Notes under the pieces: model-generated
What the model saw: only the letters and a program-made list of their open reading frames with translations
Database searches by the model: none
Told to the model about the DNA's origin: nothing
Program-made: the position numbers and the translations under genes
DNA from: Muribaculaceae bacterium
Lineage (GTDB): Bacteria > Bacteroidota > Bacteroidia > Bacteroidales > Muribaculaceae
Assembly: GCA_029060725.1 (NCBI GenBank)
Contig: JAIDTL010000048.1
Coordinates: forward strand, 1-60,144
Direction of reading: 5' to 3'
Length of the DNA: 60,144 bases
Part shown: in pieces, positions 23,474-31,646 of the stretch
Position numbering within the stretch: position 1 is the first letter of the stretch
Layout: each line of letters starts with the position of its first letter

Positions 23474-24582
23474 GGATTGACAAGATCGACATAGTCAACT
23501 TCAAGAATATCCAAGAGGCGTCTCTGGAGTTTTCCGGAGGAGTAAACTGTCTGTTGGGTATGAATGGAATGGGGAAGAGCAATCTTCTCGAGGCCATCCA
23601 TTTCCTGTGTCTTGCACGTCCCATGCAGTCGCTCCCTGAATCTGCCCTCCCTAGCCATGGATCAGACATGATGATGGTGAAGGGAGCTTTTACGATGGAT
23701 ACGGGAGTGAATGAGAATGTCAGCTGTGGTATTGCAAAGGGGAAAGGAAAGACCCTGAAATGCAACGGTAAGGAATATCAACGCATTTCAGAGCATATCG
23801 GCAAGTTTCCAATCGTTACAGTTACTCCTGCCGACCATTCTATCGTAAGTGGTGCGGCTGAAGAGCGACGTAAACTGATGGATATGGTGATCTCTCAGGC
23901 CGACAAAACCTATCTTTCGCATTTGATCCGTTACAATAGAAGTATTGATAGTCGCAACCGTATGTTGAGGGCTGGTGTGAAAGATAAATTGCTGTATGAA
24001 TCTGTTGAGGCTTCTATGGAGGATTCAGCTGCAATCATACATAATACCCGTAAAGCATGGGTTGAGGAAATCATGCCTGTTTTCCGTGGGAGATATTCAG
24101 AAATATCCGGAGATGCAGAGAAGGCATCAATAAAATATTCCAGCATTCTCAACGACCAGACTCTCCGAGCCGTGCTTGACAGTACCCGTGCAAAAGACCA
24201 AGTGCTTGGTTATACGTCTAAAGGTGTTCATCGCGATGATTTGCTCACCGGTTTAGGCGACTATTCAATGCGGCGACTCGGCAGCCAGGGACAAGTGAAG
24301 ACATTTACCATAGCATTGCGTCTTGCCATTTTTAGTTATCTGAGAAAAGTCTCAGGCCAGACTCCGATACTGTTGCTCGATGATATATTCGACAAACTCG
24401 ATTCAAGCCGAGTAGGAAGGATAATGGAGATGGTAAGTGGTGATGAAGGTTTCGGACAGATATTTATTACAGACACCAATCGTGAGCACCTTGATGAGAT
24501 ATTGGGTGCCATCAAAGGGGAAAGCAGACTCTTCGCGGTGAAAGATGGTCAATTTTCGCCGGTAAATATAAAATGTAGCTAA
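23470..24582 (+). CDS. recF: DNA replication and repair protein RecF
   Basis: 370-aa SMC-like ATPase that loads RecA at gaps through RecOR. The N-terminal IVNFKNIQEASLEF leads to Walker A GMNGMGKSNL (about 30-39). The signature region is near RRLGSQGQVKTFTIALRLA and Walker B is PILLLDDIFDKLDSSR (about 300-315). All core motifs are intact and the length is normal. It starts within the last codons of upp and is followed by the DUF721 gene after 39 bp. Confidence 0.93.
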   Translation: MRIDKIDIVNFKNIQEASLEFSGGVNCLLGMNGMGKSNLLEAIHFLCLARPMQSLPESALPSHGSDMMMVKGAFTMDTGVNENVSCGIAKGKGKTLKCNGKEYQRISEHIGKFPIVTVTPADHSIVSGAAEERRKLMDMVISQADKTYLSHLIRYNRSIDSRNRMLRAGVKDKLLYESVEASMEDSAAIIHNTRKAWVEEIMPVFRGRYSEISGDAEKASIKYSSILNDQTLRAVLDSTRAKDQVLGYTSKGVHRDDLLTGLGDYSMRRLGSQGQVKTFTIALRLAIFSYLRKVSGQTPILLLDDIFDKLDSSRVGRIMEMVSGDEGFGQIFITDTNREHLDEILGAIKGESRLFAVKDGQFSPVNIKCS

Positions 24583-24621
24583 TTTGATAGTTTATAGTTA
24601 ATAATTAATCGTTGAAATAAG

Positions 24622-24915
24622 GTGGAACGTAGAGACGCAGTGACAGTAGGCGATGTCCTCAGGGAATGCCTTGAGAAGAGCAGTATGCAAGGGCGCCTGG
24701 ATGAAGTGCGTGCTTGCGATGCATTCCCTCTTGTGGTAGGAACACATATCGCTTCCTTATGTCATAGACCCTATATGCGTAATGGCGTGATGACAGTAGG
24801 GGTATCCAATGCGTCGTTGCGTTCGGAATTGAATATGCGTCGCGGTGGAATAATGAAAGGGATTAATGAGATTTTGGGCAAGGATGTGGTGAAGGAAATA
24901 CTTTTTAGAAACTAA
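24622..24915 (+). CDS. DUF721 (DciA-like) protein
   Basis: 97-aa protein starting with GTG (MERRDAVTVGDVL). It matches DUF721: a short helical N-terminus, then AFPLVVGTHIASLCHRPYMRNGVMTVGVSNASLRSELNMRR. DUF721 proteins next to recF are common in Bacteroidetes, and proteobacterial relatives (DciA) load the replicative helicase. A helicase-loading role here is family-based inference. It is followed 4 bp later by the thioesterase gene. Confidence 0.8.
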   Translation: MERRDAVTVGDVLRECLEKSSMQGRLDEVRACDAFPLVVGTHIASLCHRPYMRNGVMTVGVSNASLRSELNMRRGGIMKGINEILGKDVVKEILFRN

Positions 24916-24919
24916 GAAT

Positions 24920-25363
24920 ATGAGTCAGAAAAACGAAATACTTGAGCATCTGGATGCCGACGCGTTCCGCCATTCGGTGCCGTTGCAACTAAGGTTCAAC
25001 GATATTGATGTGCTTGGCCATGTCAACAATAATGCCCAATTGGCACTCTTTGATGTCGGCAAGACAGAGTTCTACAATGCCCTGCGTGGTCAACTTGCTG
25101 ATTGGAGCCGTGTCGAGGCTGTGATTGTCAATATAAATTGCACTTTTATGCAGCAGATCCGTTTTACTGATCCTATGGAGGTTCGGACAAGGGTAAAGAA
25201 GATTGGGGAGCGCAGTTTCGTATTGCAACAGATACTTCGTAATGTAGACAACGGACAAATTTGCTCCATGTGCGAATCGGTGATGGTAAGTGTAGATTTC
25301 GCTACAAAAGAATCAAAACCGATTCCTGAAAACATCGCTGAAGGACTTAAGAAATGGACATGA
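24920..25363 (+). CDS. Hotdog-fold acyl-CoA thioesterase
   Basis: 147-aa protein of the 4HBT/YbgC-like family. The signature RFNDIDVLGHVNNNAQLALFDVGKTEFY lies near 24-51, with the catalytic Asp in the DVLGHVNN block, followed by ADWSRVEAVIVNINCTFMQQIRF. It would hydrolyse acyl-CoA thioesters; the acyl chain is unknown. It sits in the recF-ribH gene run with no obvious functional link. Confidence 0.85.
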   Translation: MSQKNEILEHLDADAFRHSVPLQLRFNDIDVLGHVNNNAQLALFDVGKTEFYNALRGQLADWSRVEAVIVNINCTFMQQIRFTDPMEVRTRVKKIGERSFVLQQILRNVDNGQICSMCESVMVSVDFATKESKPIPENIAEGLKKWT

Positions 25364-25426
25364 TTAATACCTTTCTCCCTTTAGATTGTTATAACTATAA
25401 ATACAATGTAAATTCGATAATATAAG

Positions 25427-26254
25427 ATGAATCAGATTGATGTCCATATCCGGATGGAAGCTTTCGGCAAAGACAGCAAGGAAGCCGAAGTGCTGGCTAA
25501 TGTTGTGGCTACACGTTTAGAGATTAGCCGACTACTGGAGGAAGAAAAATATATGGAGGCAATGGAACGCACCATCAGCGCTCTCCAACGTCTCAAAGAT
25601 TTTGAAGACCATGATAATGAAGAGTTCAAGGCTCTGCTGGTGGCTTTGATATTCGACCTTGCAGAGATCCATTTTGAGCTTAAAGACTATAAGCGTAGCG
25701 AAAAGGAGCTGGATGCTCTTTTCAAAGTGCTTGATCCTCTCTTGGCTAAGAACCCGGACCGTTTCGGCAGGCTTCACATTCTTGCGATGGAGCTGTCTAC
25801 CCGTATTCTGCGTTCTAAGAAAAAGACTATCGATATGCTTGCGCGCCAGCAACTTAATGCCGATGCTCTTATGGAGAAAGTGAATTCGGGCATTATTAGT
25901 GCAACCGAGAAACTTGTGGATTCTCTGTGCACTGTCGGTCGGCTTCTTGCAGCATCCGGTGACTATCGTGAAGCTATGAAGTTCTTCTCTGAGGCGATAC
26001 GCATTTCTAAGAAACGTTCCGGTCGCGTCAACAAGAAAGAAATTAAGATGACGGTTGAGATGGCTGAGATCATGATTCGTGTGAAGTCGATGCGTCCGCG
26101 TGCCGAGCGCCTTCTGGATGCTGTGCTCCCTCATGCGATCTCACTCGGTGAGGCTGAACTTGAACAGCAGATCCATACTCTTAAAGAAATGATTAAGATT
26201 CAGGAAAGCATGAAAGTTTCCTGGCTGAGCGCTTTCCGCAATAAAAAATCATAA
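25427..26254 (+). CDS. TPR-type helical repeat protein
   Basis: 275 aa, all-helical. Helical pairs resembling tetratricopeptide repeats are visible around 30-100 (EEKYMEAMERTISALQRLKDF; ALIFDLAEIHFELKDYKRSEKELDALF) and 155-200 (AEKLVDSLCTVGRLLAASGDYREAMKFFSEAIRISKK). There is no signal peptide, so it should be cytosolic and act in protein contacts. A TPR gene between recF/DUF721 and ribH is a recurrent Bacteroidales arrangement. Specific function unknown. Confidence 0.8.
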   Translation: MNQIDVHIRMEAFGKDSKEAEVLANVVATRLEISRLLEEEKYMEAMERTISALQRLKDFEDHDNEEFKALLVALIFDLAEIHFELKDYKRSEKELDALFKVLDPLLAKNPDRFGRLHILAMELSTRILRSKKKTIDMLARQQLNADALMEKVNSGIISATEKLVDSLCTVGRLLAASGDYREAMKFFSEAIRISKKRSGRVNKKEIKMTVEMAEIMIRVKSMRPRAERLLDAVLPHAISLGEAELEQQIHTLKEMIKIQESMKVSWLSAFRNKKS

Positions 26255-26257
26255 TCT

Positions 26258-26749
26258 ATGTCGACTATATTGAATACTGAAGGATCTCTTCTTGAGATTC
26301 CTGAATTGCGCGAACCTGAAAAATTTAGGGTTGCAGTGGTAACTGCAGATTGGAACAGCCAGATCAATGATCGTCTTCTTGCCGGGGCTATCGAAGTCTT
26401 TAAAAAGGCAGGATTGGATGACTCAATGGTAGAATGCTATCGAGTGCCGGGTGCTGTGGAACTGGTCTATGCATCTGCACGCATCATCAAGAGTCCGAAA
26501 AAATATAATGCTATTGTAGCTATAGGCACTGTAATCCGCGGAGATACACCTCATTTCGATTATGTTTGCTCTCAGGCAGCCGACGGCATTTGTCGCCTTA
26601 ATTGCCAAGGAGATGTGCCTGTCATTTTCGGTGTTTTGACAGTCAATAACCTCCAAGAAGCCCTTGACCGTGCCGGTGGCAAACTTGGCAATAAAGGTGC
26701 TGAAGCTGCTGTGGCAGCTCTCAGAATGGGAAGTTTCTTGAGAATATAA
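26258..26749 (+). CDS. ribH: 6,7-dimethyl-8-ribityllumazine synthase
   Basis: 163-aa enzyme of the penultimate step of riboflavin synthesis, joining 5-amino-6-ribitylamino-uracil and dihydroxybutanone phosphate; it normally forms 60-meric or pentameric shells. Diagnostic blocks are VVTADWNSQINDRLLAGA, VPGAVELVYASARI, and the active site AIGTVIRGDTPHFDYVCSQA with its catalytic His. It starts 3 bp after the TPR gene. No other riboflavin genes are in the window. Confidence 0.95.
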   Translation: MSTILNTEGSLLEIPELREPEKFRVAVVTADWNSQINDRLLAGAIEVFKKAGLDDSMVECYRVPGAVELVYASARIIKSPKKYNAIVAIGTVIRGDTPHFDYVCSQAADGICRLNCQGDVPVIFGVLTVNNLQEALDRAGGKLGNKGAEAAVAALRMGSFLRI

Positions 26750-26773
26750 ATTTAAATAAGTTAAAACTTCGTT

Positions 26774-28075
26774 ATGAAGAAACTAAGTTATAAGTTTTTA
26801 GCAATCTTTGTGTTGCTTATTGTAGCCGTAAGTTGCTCGAAAAGTGAAAGCGGCAATGATGCCGAGTTTTTGCTTCGTACGGTTCCAGCTGACGCATCCA
26901 GTGTAGCACTTTGCAATCTCTCTTATATCGTAGATAGACTTGGAGGAGATACCGATGGATCCACTATAAAGCTCTCGAAAGAACATACTAAGGCTATTAA
27001 GGAAAGTCAGGCTCTTAATGAGAATGTTAAAAAGAATATTCTCGATGCATTTGAGGGAAAGACTGGATTAGCACTCAATGCTTTTGTGTATTTCTCAGCT
27101 GCCAGGACGTATGTCACCGGATTGCTCAACGATCCAGAAAAATTTATCGCTTATGCGCAGGAACAAAACCCCTCGCTCCAATGGCGCGATGAGGATGGCG
27201 GAAAAGTATTAGGTCCGTTGGCGATCGTAGGCAATCAGTTTTGGATTTGCACTACGGGGACTCCCGATGTGGAGCAGTTGAAATATTATCAGCAGCTCAA
27301 TGATAAGCAGTCTTACGTTTCTTCTGATGCAGCATCGCTTCTTTCTGACGCTGAGAAGGCAATCACATTTGTGGCAGATGTCAAGAAATCGATTGCGTTT
27401 CTGCCAAACTCTACTTATTTGCGTATAGGATCCTCGTTAATATTCAACGATATGTCCTACGTCGCAGGTTATGTGGAGGTTGAAAAGAAGAATATTATGG
27501 CTTCTGCGACTGTGCTTAATTCTGATATGAAACCGGCTGAGCTTCTCCTCCCCGTTGAGAAAATAGATGCCTCAGTTGTCAAATCTCTTGGTGAAAGCGG
27601 TGATGCCATAGCTGCTATGGGAGTATCGCAGAAACTCGTGAAGAAAATTTCAGATGTGGCAGGAACTGCTATGGGGCAAGGGTCAGAGATCTTGTCCGGA
27701 GTGTTGCAGGCTATTGATGGCACTGTCGCTGCAAGGGCAAACTCATCTCTGGATGATGTAGAGGCCAAAGTGCAGACAAACGGCAAGGATTTTGCTGATT
27801 TCGCAAATATGTTAAATAGCTTATGGGGTCTTACTGTCAGCCGCGACGGCAATATCCTTACAGCAGTGCGTGGCAATAAAGACTTCAAAGGCTCGATTAC
27901 TTCTCAGAAAGCAGCCGATAAGCTGAAAGGTGCATGGATAGGGGTAATGTCAGATGGCATCCTCGTACGCGATGTGGTCACTGTCGCTCGCCTTGTGCCT
28001 GAAAAGAAAAGTCTTCGTCTTGATATCGAAGCCGAAGGTGGCGTTGACGCTCTCATCACTGCGATTACAAAATGA
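26774..28075 (+). CDS. Lipoprotein, DUF4836-like
   Basis: 433 aa with a lipoprotein signal (FLAIFVLLIVAVSCSKSES; Cys about 21). The mature start, FLLRTVPADASSVALCNLSYIV, resembles DUF4836 proteins (a PxDAxxVAxxDL-type beginning), though I am unsure of the family. The body alternates short helices and strands with no catalytic motif that I recognise. It would be anchored in the inner or outer membrane facing the periplasm. Its stop overlaps the start of the ABC ATPase gene (ATGA), which suggests work with the ABC-FtsX pair. Confidence 0.6.
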   Translation: MKKLSYKFLAIFVLLIVAVSCSKSESGNDAEFLLRTVPADASSVALCNLSYIVDRLGGDTDGSTIKLSKEHTKAIKESQALNENVKKNILDAFEGKTGLALNAFVYFSAARTYVTGLLNDPEKFIAYAQEQNPSLQWRDEDGGKVLGPLAIVGNQFWICTTGTPDVEQLKYYQQLNDKQSYVSSDAASLLSDAEKAITFVADVKKSIAFLPNSTYLRIGSSLIFNDMSYVAGYVEVEKKNIMASATVLNSDMKPAELLLPVEKIDASVVKSLGESGDAIAAMGVSQKLVKKISDVAGTAMGQGSEILSGVLQAIDGTVAARANSSLDDVEAKVQTNGKDFADFANMLNSLWGLTVSRDGNILTAVRGNKDFKGSITSQKAADKLKGAWIGVMSDGILVRDVVTVARLVPEKKSLRLDIEAEGGVDALITAITK

Positions 28076-28728
28076 CATCACGTATAGAAGAAATTACTCT
28101 TGACGCTCTCCTCCCGCGCGTTTTCGCGCGGGAGGAGATGTCGTCTTCTCAAGTATGGCGTAAAAAAGTTATATTCCGTCGTGGTGGAAGATACCTTGTT
28201 GAGTCTGCAAGCGGCGGCGGAAAGTCGAGCTTGGCTGCCTTCATTATGGGAAGTCGAAATGATTATGAGGGAAAACTGTTGTTTAATGATCGGGATAGCA
28301 AATCGTTGTCTATTTCCGATTGGCAGGATATTCGTCGGTCTCATATAGCGTATTTGCCTCAGGAATTGGCTCTTTTCCCCGAATTGTCTGCTATTGACAA
28401 TATTCGTCTTAAAGCGGAATTGTCCGGATATGAAGATATGTCGCGCATTGATGTGTGGCTTGATCGTCTTGGTATGACTGATCGTCGTGACTATCCTGCC
28501 GGAAAGCTTTCTATAGGCCAGCAGCAACGCGTCGCACTCTTACGCAGTCTTTGCCAACGGTTTGATTTCATTCTTCTTGACGAACCTGTAAGCCATCTTG
28601 ATGAAACCAACAATCGCATAGCTGCAAGCATTGTGGAAGAGGAAGCTGACCGTCAAGGTGCCGGTATAATTACATTCTCCGTGGGTAATCCACTTCTAAT
28701 CGACAATCCTGAAAAATTAAATCTCTGA
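28072..28728 (+). CDS. ABC transporter ATPase (LolD/FtsE-like)
   Basis: 218 aa. Walker A is ASGGGKSSLAAF (about 46-57), Q-loop AYLPQELALFPELS, signature LSIGQQQRVALLRSL and Walker B FILLDEPVSHLDE. The N-terminus (LLPRVFAREEMSSSQVW) is unlike standard ABC ATPases but contains the SQVW block of a Bacteroidales subfamily, so ATG 28072 is the start rather than the ATG at 28138. A perfect 13-bp hairpin (28108-28137) lies inside this part. It is translationally coupled to the lipoprotein before it and the permease after it. Confidence 0.85.
   Translation: MTSRIEEITLDALLPRVFAREEMSSSQVWRKKVIFRRGGRYLVESASGGGKSSLAAFIMGSRNDYEGKLLFNDRDSKSLSISDWQDIRRSHIAYLPQELALFPELSAIDNIRLKAELSGYEDMSRIDVWLDRLGMTDRRDYPAGKLSIGQQQRVALLRSLCQRFDFILLDEPVSHLDETNNRIAASIVEEEADRQGAGIITFSVGNPLLIDNPEKLNL
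28108..28137. repeat. Perfect GC-rich hairpin inside the ABC ATPase gene
   Basis: CTCCTCCCGCGCG, loop TTTT, CGCGCGGGAGGAG: a 13-bp perfect stem in codons 13-22. Its right arm ends in GGAGGAG directly before an in-frame ATG (28138), so the arm looks like a ribosome site held in a stem. Confidence 0.85.
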
Positions 28729-29933
28729 TGAGTCTTATCTCAAAACTTCTTAGAAAGAATACATCTCCGGCGCGCATTGCAGGTTTTGCATTATCCAATT
28801 TTATAGGACTCCTCATAGTGGCGGGAGCGGTGATGTTTTATATTGATGCGCGTGGCATTTGGGAGGACGATGACAGTATTGTCAATACCGATTACCTCGT
28901 GGTCAACAAGAAAGTGACATCTGCAAGTACTCTTGGCGATCGTGATGTCACCAAGTTTACTAAAGAGGATATCTCAGAGTTGCAGTCTCAGCCATGGGTG
29001 AGAAGGGTGGGGGAGTTCAGTTCCTCTGATTTCCGAGTATATGCTTCAGTCAGCCAAGGTGGACGTGGAATGGAGACTGCTCTTTTCTTTGAGTCTGTGC
29101 CTGATTCATTTGTAGATATGAAAGGAAGTGATTGGTCTTTTGAGCCAGGACAGACTGTAGTCCCTGTGATGATTCCTAAAGATTATCTTGCTCTCTATAA
29201 TTTCGGTTTCGCCGGTTCTGCCGGTTTGCCGCAACTTAGCGAGCAACTATTGACTGGTATCCCATTGAAACTCTATATGCGGAGCGAAGATGGAGGAAGT
29301 TCGATGTCTATGGAAGGTCGCATAGTTGGTTTCAGCAATCGCCTCAATACGGTCCTTGTCCCTGATGCTTTCATGCAATATGCTAATTCGCGTCTTGGCA
29401 GTGATCATATAGAGGCTCCATCGCGTCTGATAATTGATGTATCTTCTCCGGGTGATGTGGCAATTTCTGATTATCTTTCGAGCCATGGTCTGGAAGTCGC
29501 TGGCGATAAGTCCGGAAGTTCTGCAGCATATCTGCTTAAAGTTGTAATCGGGATAGTAGTGTCTGTAGGCATATTGATCACATTGCTTTCAGTGTTCGTA
29601 TTGATGCTCTCGATTTCATTGCTGATGGAGAAGAACCGGTCTGTCATACATCGTCTTCTCATGCTTGGAGCTCCGCTTCGAGAAGTTGCGGCTCCCTACA
29701 GCAAGATGATAGTGTTGGGATGCGTCGTCGCCTGGATTCTATCTATGGTGGCTCTTGTAGTCCTTCGATCTTTCTATTCCAATGCGCTTGAAGGTCTCGG
29801 AATATCTTCTAATGGTCTTATTTGGGCTGTCACTACCGGCACAGGGCTTGCTTTGATTGTGATTTTTGTGAATATAGTGGCTGTCAATCGTAAGGTGAAG
29901 TCCGCATGGGGACTGAAGATGAAGAATGCGTAA
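28728..29933 (+). CDS. FtsX-like ABC permease
   Basis: 401 aa. One membrane segment lies near the N-terminus (about 18-38, AGFALSNFIGLLIVAGAVMFY), followed by a large extracytoplasmic domain of about 230 residues. Three C-terminal segments lie near 272-300, 325-348 and 365-388. This is the FtsX/MacB layout. Its ATG overlaps the ATPase stop (TGATG). With the lipoprotein and ATPase it probably forms a mechanotransmission-type complex acting on lipoproteins or the envelope; the substrate is unknown. Confidence 0.82.
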   Translation: MSLISKLLRKNTSPARIAGFALSNFIGLLIVAGAVMFYIDARGIWEDDDSIVNTDYLVVNKKVTSASTLGDRDVTKFTKEDISELQSQPWVRRVGEFSSSDFRVYASVSQGGRGMETALFFESVPDSFVDMKGSDWSFEPGQTVVPVMIPKDYLALYNFGFAGSAGLPQLSEQLLTGIPLKLYMRSEDGGSSMSMEGRIVGFSNRLNTVLVPDAFMQYANSRLGSDHIEAPSRLIIDVSSPGDVAISDYLSSHGLEVAGDKSGSSAAYLLKVVIGIVVSVGILITLLSVFVLMLSISLLMEKNRSVIHRLLMLGAPLREVAAPYSKMIVLGCVVAWILSMVALVVLRSFYSNALEGLGISSNGLIWAVTTGTGLALIVIFVNIVAVNRKVKSAWGLKMKNA

Positions 29934-30309
29934 GCTTGGCAAAAGGACAATAGCGGCAATTATAATAGGAATCATGGCTGTTGCCTTGGCAACGGCCTAT
30001 TATCTCTTTGATCCTCTTGAGGTAAAGTGGATGCCTCGTTGCTTATGGAAAGTAGCTACAGGTACTGATTGCCCGGGCTGTGGTTCCCAAAGGATGGCTC
30101 ATGCACTGATGCACGGAGATTTCCTTACAGCATGGCATGCCAATGCCTACGCTCTCTGTATGATTCCGGTCATTATTTTTTTGATTTGGCTCGAATTTGC
30201 TAAGGGGCGTTATGCGAAACTTTACGCTGCTGTACATCGGCCGGCTGTAATAATGTCTCTTATGGCTACAATCTTACTCTGGTGGATCTTCCGCAATCTT
30301 TTGTTTTAA
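29926..30309 (+). CDS. DUF2752 membrane protein
   Basis: 127 aa with three hydrophobic segments (about 8-26, 70-88, 103-122) and the family motif TDCPGCGSQRMAHALMHGDFLTAWHANAYAL. The CPGCG pair of Cys could bind a metal or be redox active. DUF2752 proteins are short inner-membrane proteins of unknown role. It overlaps the permease gene by 8 bp, which makes it the last member of the lipoprotein-ABC group. Confidence 0.82.
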   Translation: MRKLGKRTIAAIIIGIMAVALATAYYLFDPLEVKWMPRCLWKVATGTDCPGCGSQRMAHALMHGDFLTAWHANAYALCMIPVIIFLIWLEFAKGRYAKLYAAVHRPAVIMSLMATILLWWIFRNLLF

Positions 30310-30322
30310 GGACTTAAAACAA
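30301..30322 (+). terminator. Possible terminator after DUF2752
   Basis: TTGTTTTAAG, GA, CTTAAAACAA form an AT-rich 10-bp inverted repeat spanning the stop codon, followed by ATTT. The T-tract is weak. Confidence 0.35.
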
Positions 30323-30483
30323 ATTTGAGGTAAAATAGAACTTATGAATTATCGGAATTGTTGAAATATTGAATTTGTTTCCATCCTTAAATGATACCGA
30401 TAACTCACATAATTATGAGAATACCTTCCAAATATAGCCGCAATTCAGACAGTGGATTTTCTAAGAGCGCTACATCTTTCAGA

Positions 30484-31629
30484 ATGAAAGGTAAGACGTT
30501 TCACGCACTTTTTGTTTTGATTGGGATGACATTGATTGTAAATTGCAATCGATCAAACCAATCTTCGTCTGCTACTCCTGAAGTTGAAGTAGCTGTAGCA
30601 GATACCACCTCGGTCAGTGTCTTTAAAGAATACGAAGGCAATATACGCGCCAGCCAGTCGGTAGAAGTCACCGCACGCGTGGAAGGAATCCTTGAGAAAA
30701 TGCTTTTTAAGGAAGGCTCTTATGTCGCTAAAGGTCAGACTCTTTTCGTAATTGATCCTAAGTTGTATCAAGCACGCGTGGAGCGTTCTCAAGCGCAACT
30801 CGACCGGGCAAAGGCCTTGCTTGATAAAGCCCAACGCGACCTAAGCCGTATCCGACCGTTGTATGCGCAAAAGGCTGCATCTCAACTTGATCTTGACAAT
30901 GCAGAAGCTGCAGTGGAATGTGCTGAGGCTGATGTGGAAATCTGTAAGGTTGACCTCTTGGAGTCGAAGATCACTCTCGGTTATACTCGGGTCACAGCTC
31001 CTATTTCAGGATATATATCTGAAAGGATGGTCGATGTCGGTGCGCTTGTCGGCCCCGGTGGCAGATCTCTGCTTGCTACAATTGTAAGGAGCGACACTGT
31101 GCTTGTGGATTTCCCTATGACATCCTTAGAATATCTTAAGAGTAAGGATCGTAGTGTCAACATAATGTGTGAAGACGGCAGTGAATGTTTCGACAAACTT
31201 CCCTCATACGTGAAGATCACTCTGGCTGACGGTTCGGATTATCCATATAATGGAGTGGTAGATTTCGCAGATCCGGTTGTAGATACTAAGACAGGCACAT
31301 TTACAGTGCGTGCCGAGATGCCTAATCCAGAGGGGTGTCTTCTTCCGGGAGAGAATACTAAAGTAAAGGTGCTTCTTGATGTTGTGAAGGGTGCCATCAC
31401 AGTGCCGTCTGTAGCTGTTAGAGGTAAAGGCGATGATAAGTATGTCTTTGTAGTGTCGGCCGATGGAGTGGTAGAAAAACGTTCGGTTTCAGTGGGAGAA
31501 CTCTCAGGAAAGAATATTATAGTGAAAAAAGGCTTAAAGATAGGGGAGAGGGTCGCTACTGATAACTTTGAGCAACTCGATAATGGAATCGTCGTGAAAG
31601 TTGTAAATAATTCTAAAGAAACTGTTTAG
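30484..31629 (+). CDS. RND-type periplasmic adaptor (membrane fusion protein)
   Basis: 381 aa from ATG 30484, which begins a lipoprotein-like signal (HALFVLIGMTLIVNC). An in-frame upstream ATG at 30391 would put 31 polar residues before it. The body has the AcrA/MexE layout: lipoyl half (VEVTARVEGILEKMLFKEGSYVAKGQTLFVID), a long coiled-coil hairpin (ERSQAQLDRAKALLDKAQRDL...), lipoyl return (LGYTRVTAPISGYISERMVDVGALV), and beta-barrel domains. It should bridge an inner-membrane pump and an outer-membrane channel. The next gene is the channel, but no RND pump gene lies between. Confidence 0.85.
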   Translation: MKGKTFHALFVLIGMTLIVNCNRSNQSSSATPEVEVAVADTTSVSVFKEYEGNIRASQSVEVTARVEGILEKMLFKEGSYVAKGQTLFVIDPKLYQARVERSQAQLDRAKALLDKAQRDLSRIRPLYAQKAASQLDLDNAEAAVECAEADVEICKVDLLESKITLGYTRVTAPISGYISERMVDVGALVGPGGRSLLATIVRSDTVLVDFPMTSLEYLKSKDRSVNIMCEDGSECFDKLPSYVKITLADGSDYPYNGVVDFADPVVDTKTGTFTVRAEMPNPEGCLLPGENTKVKVLLDVVKGAITVPSVAVRGKGDDKYVFVVSADGVVEKRSVSVGELSGKNIIVKKGLKIGERVATDNFEQLDNGIVVKVVNNSKETV

Positions 31630-31646
31630 CCGAAGGAGGAATTTAT

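Noticed and set aside
28138..28728. Shorter start of the ABC ATPase at ATG 28138 behind GGAGGAG
   Set aside because: The residues encoded before it continue the conserved N-terminus of the subfamily, and ATG 28072 is coupled to the preceding stop. The shorter form would begin too close to Walker A. It is kept only as a possible internal start.
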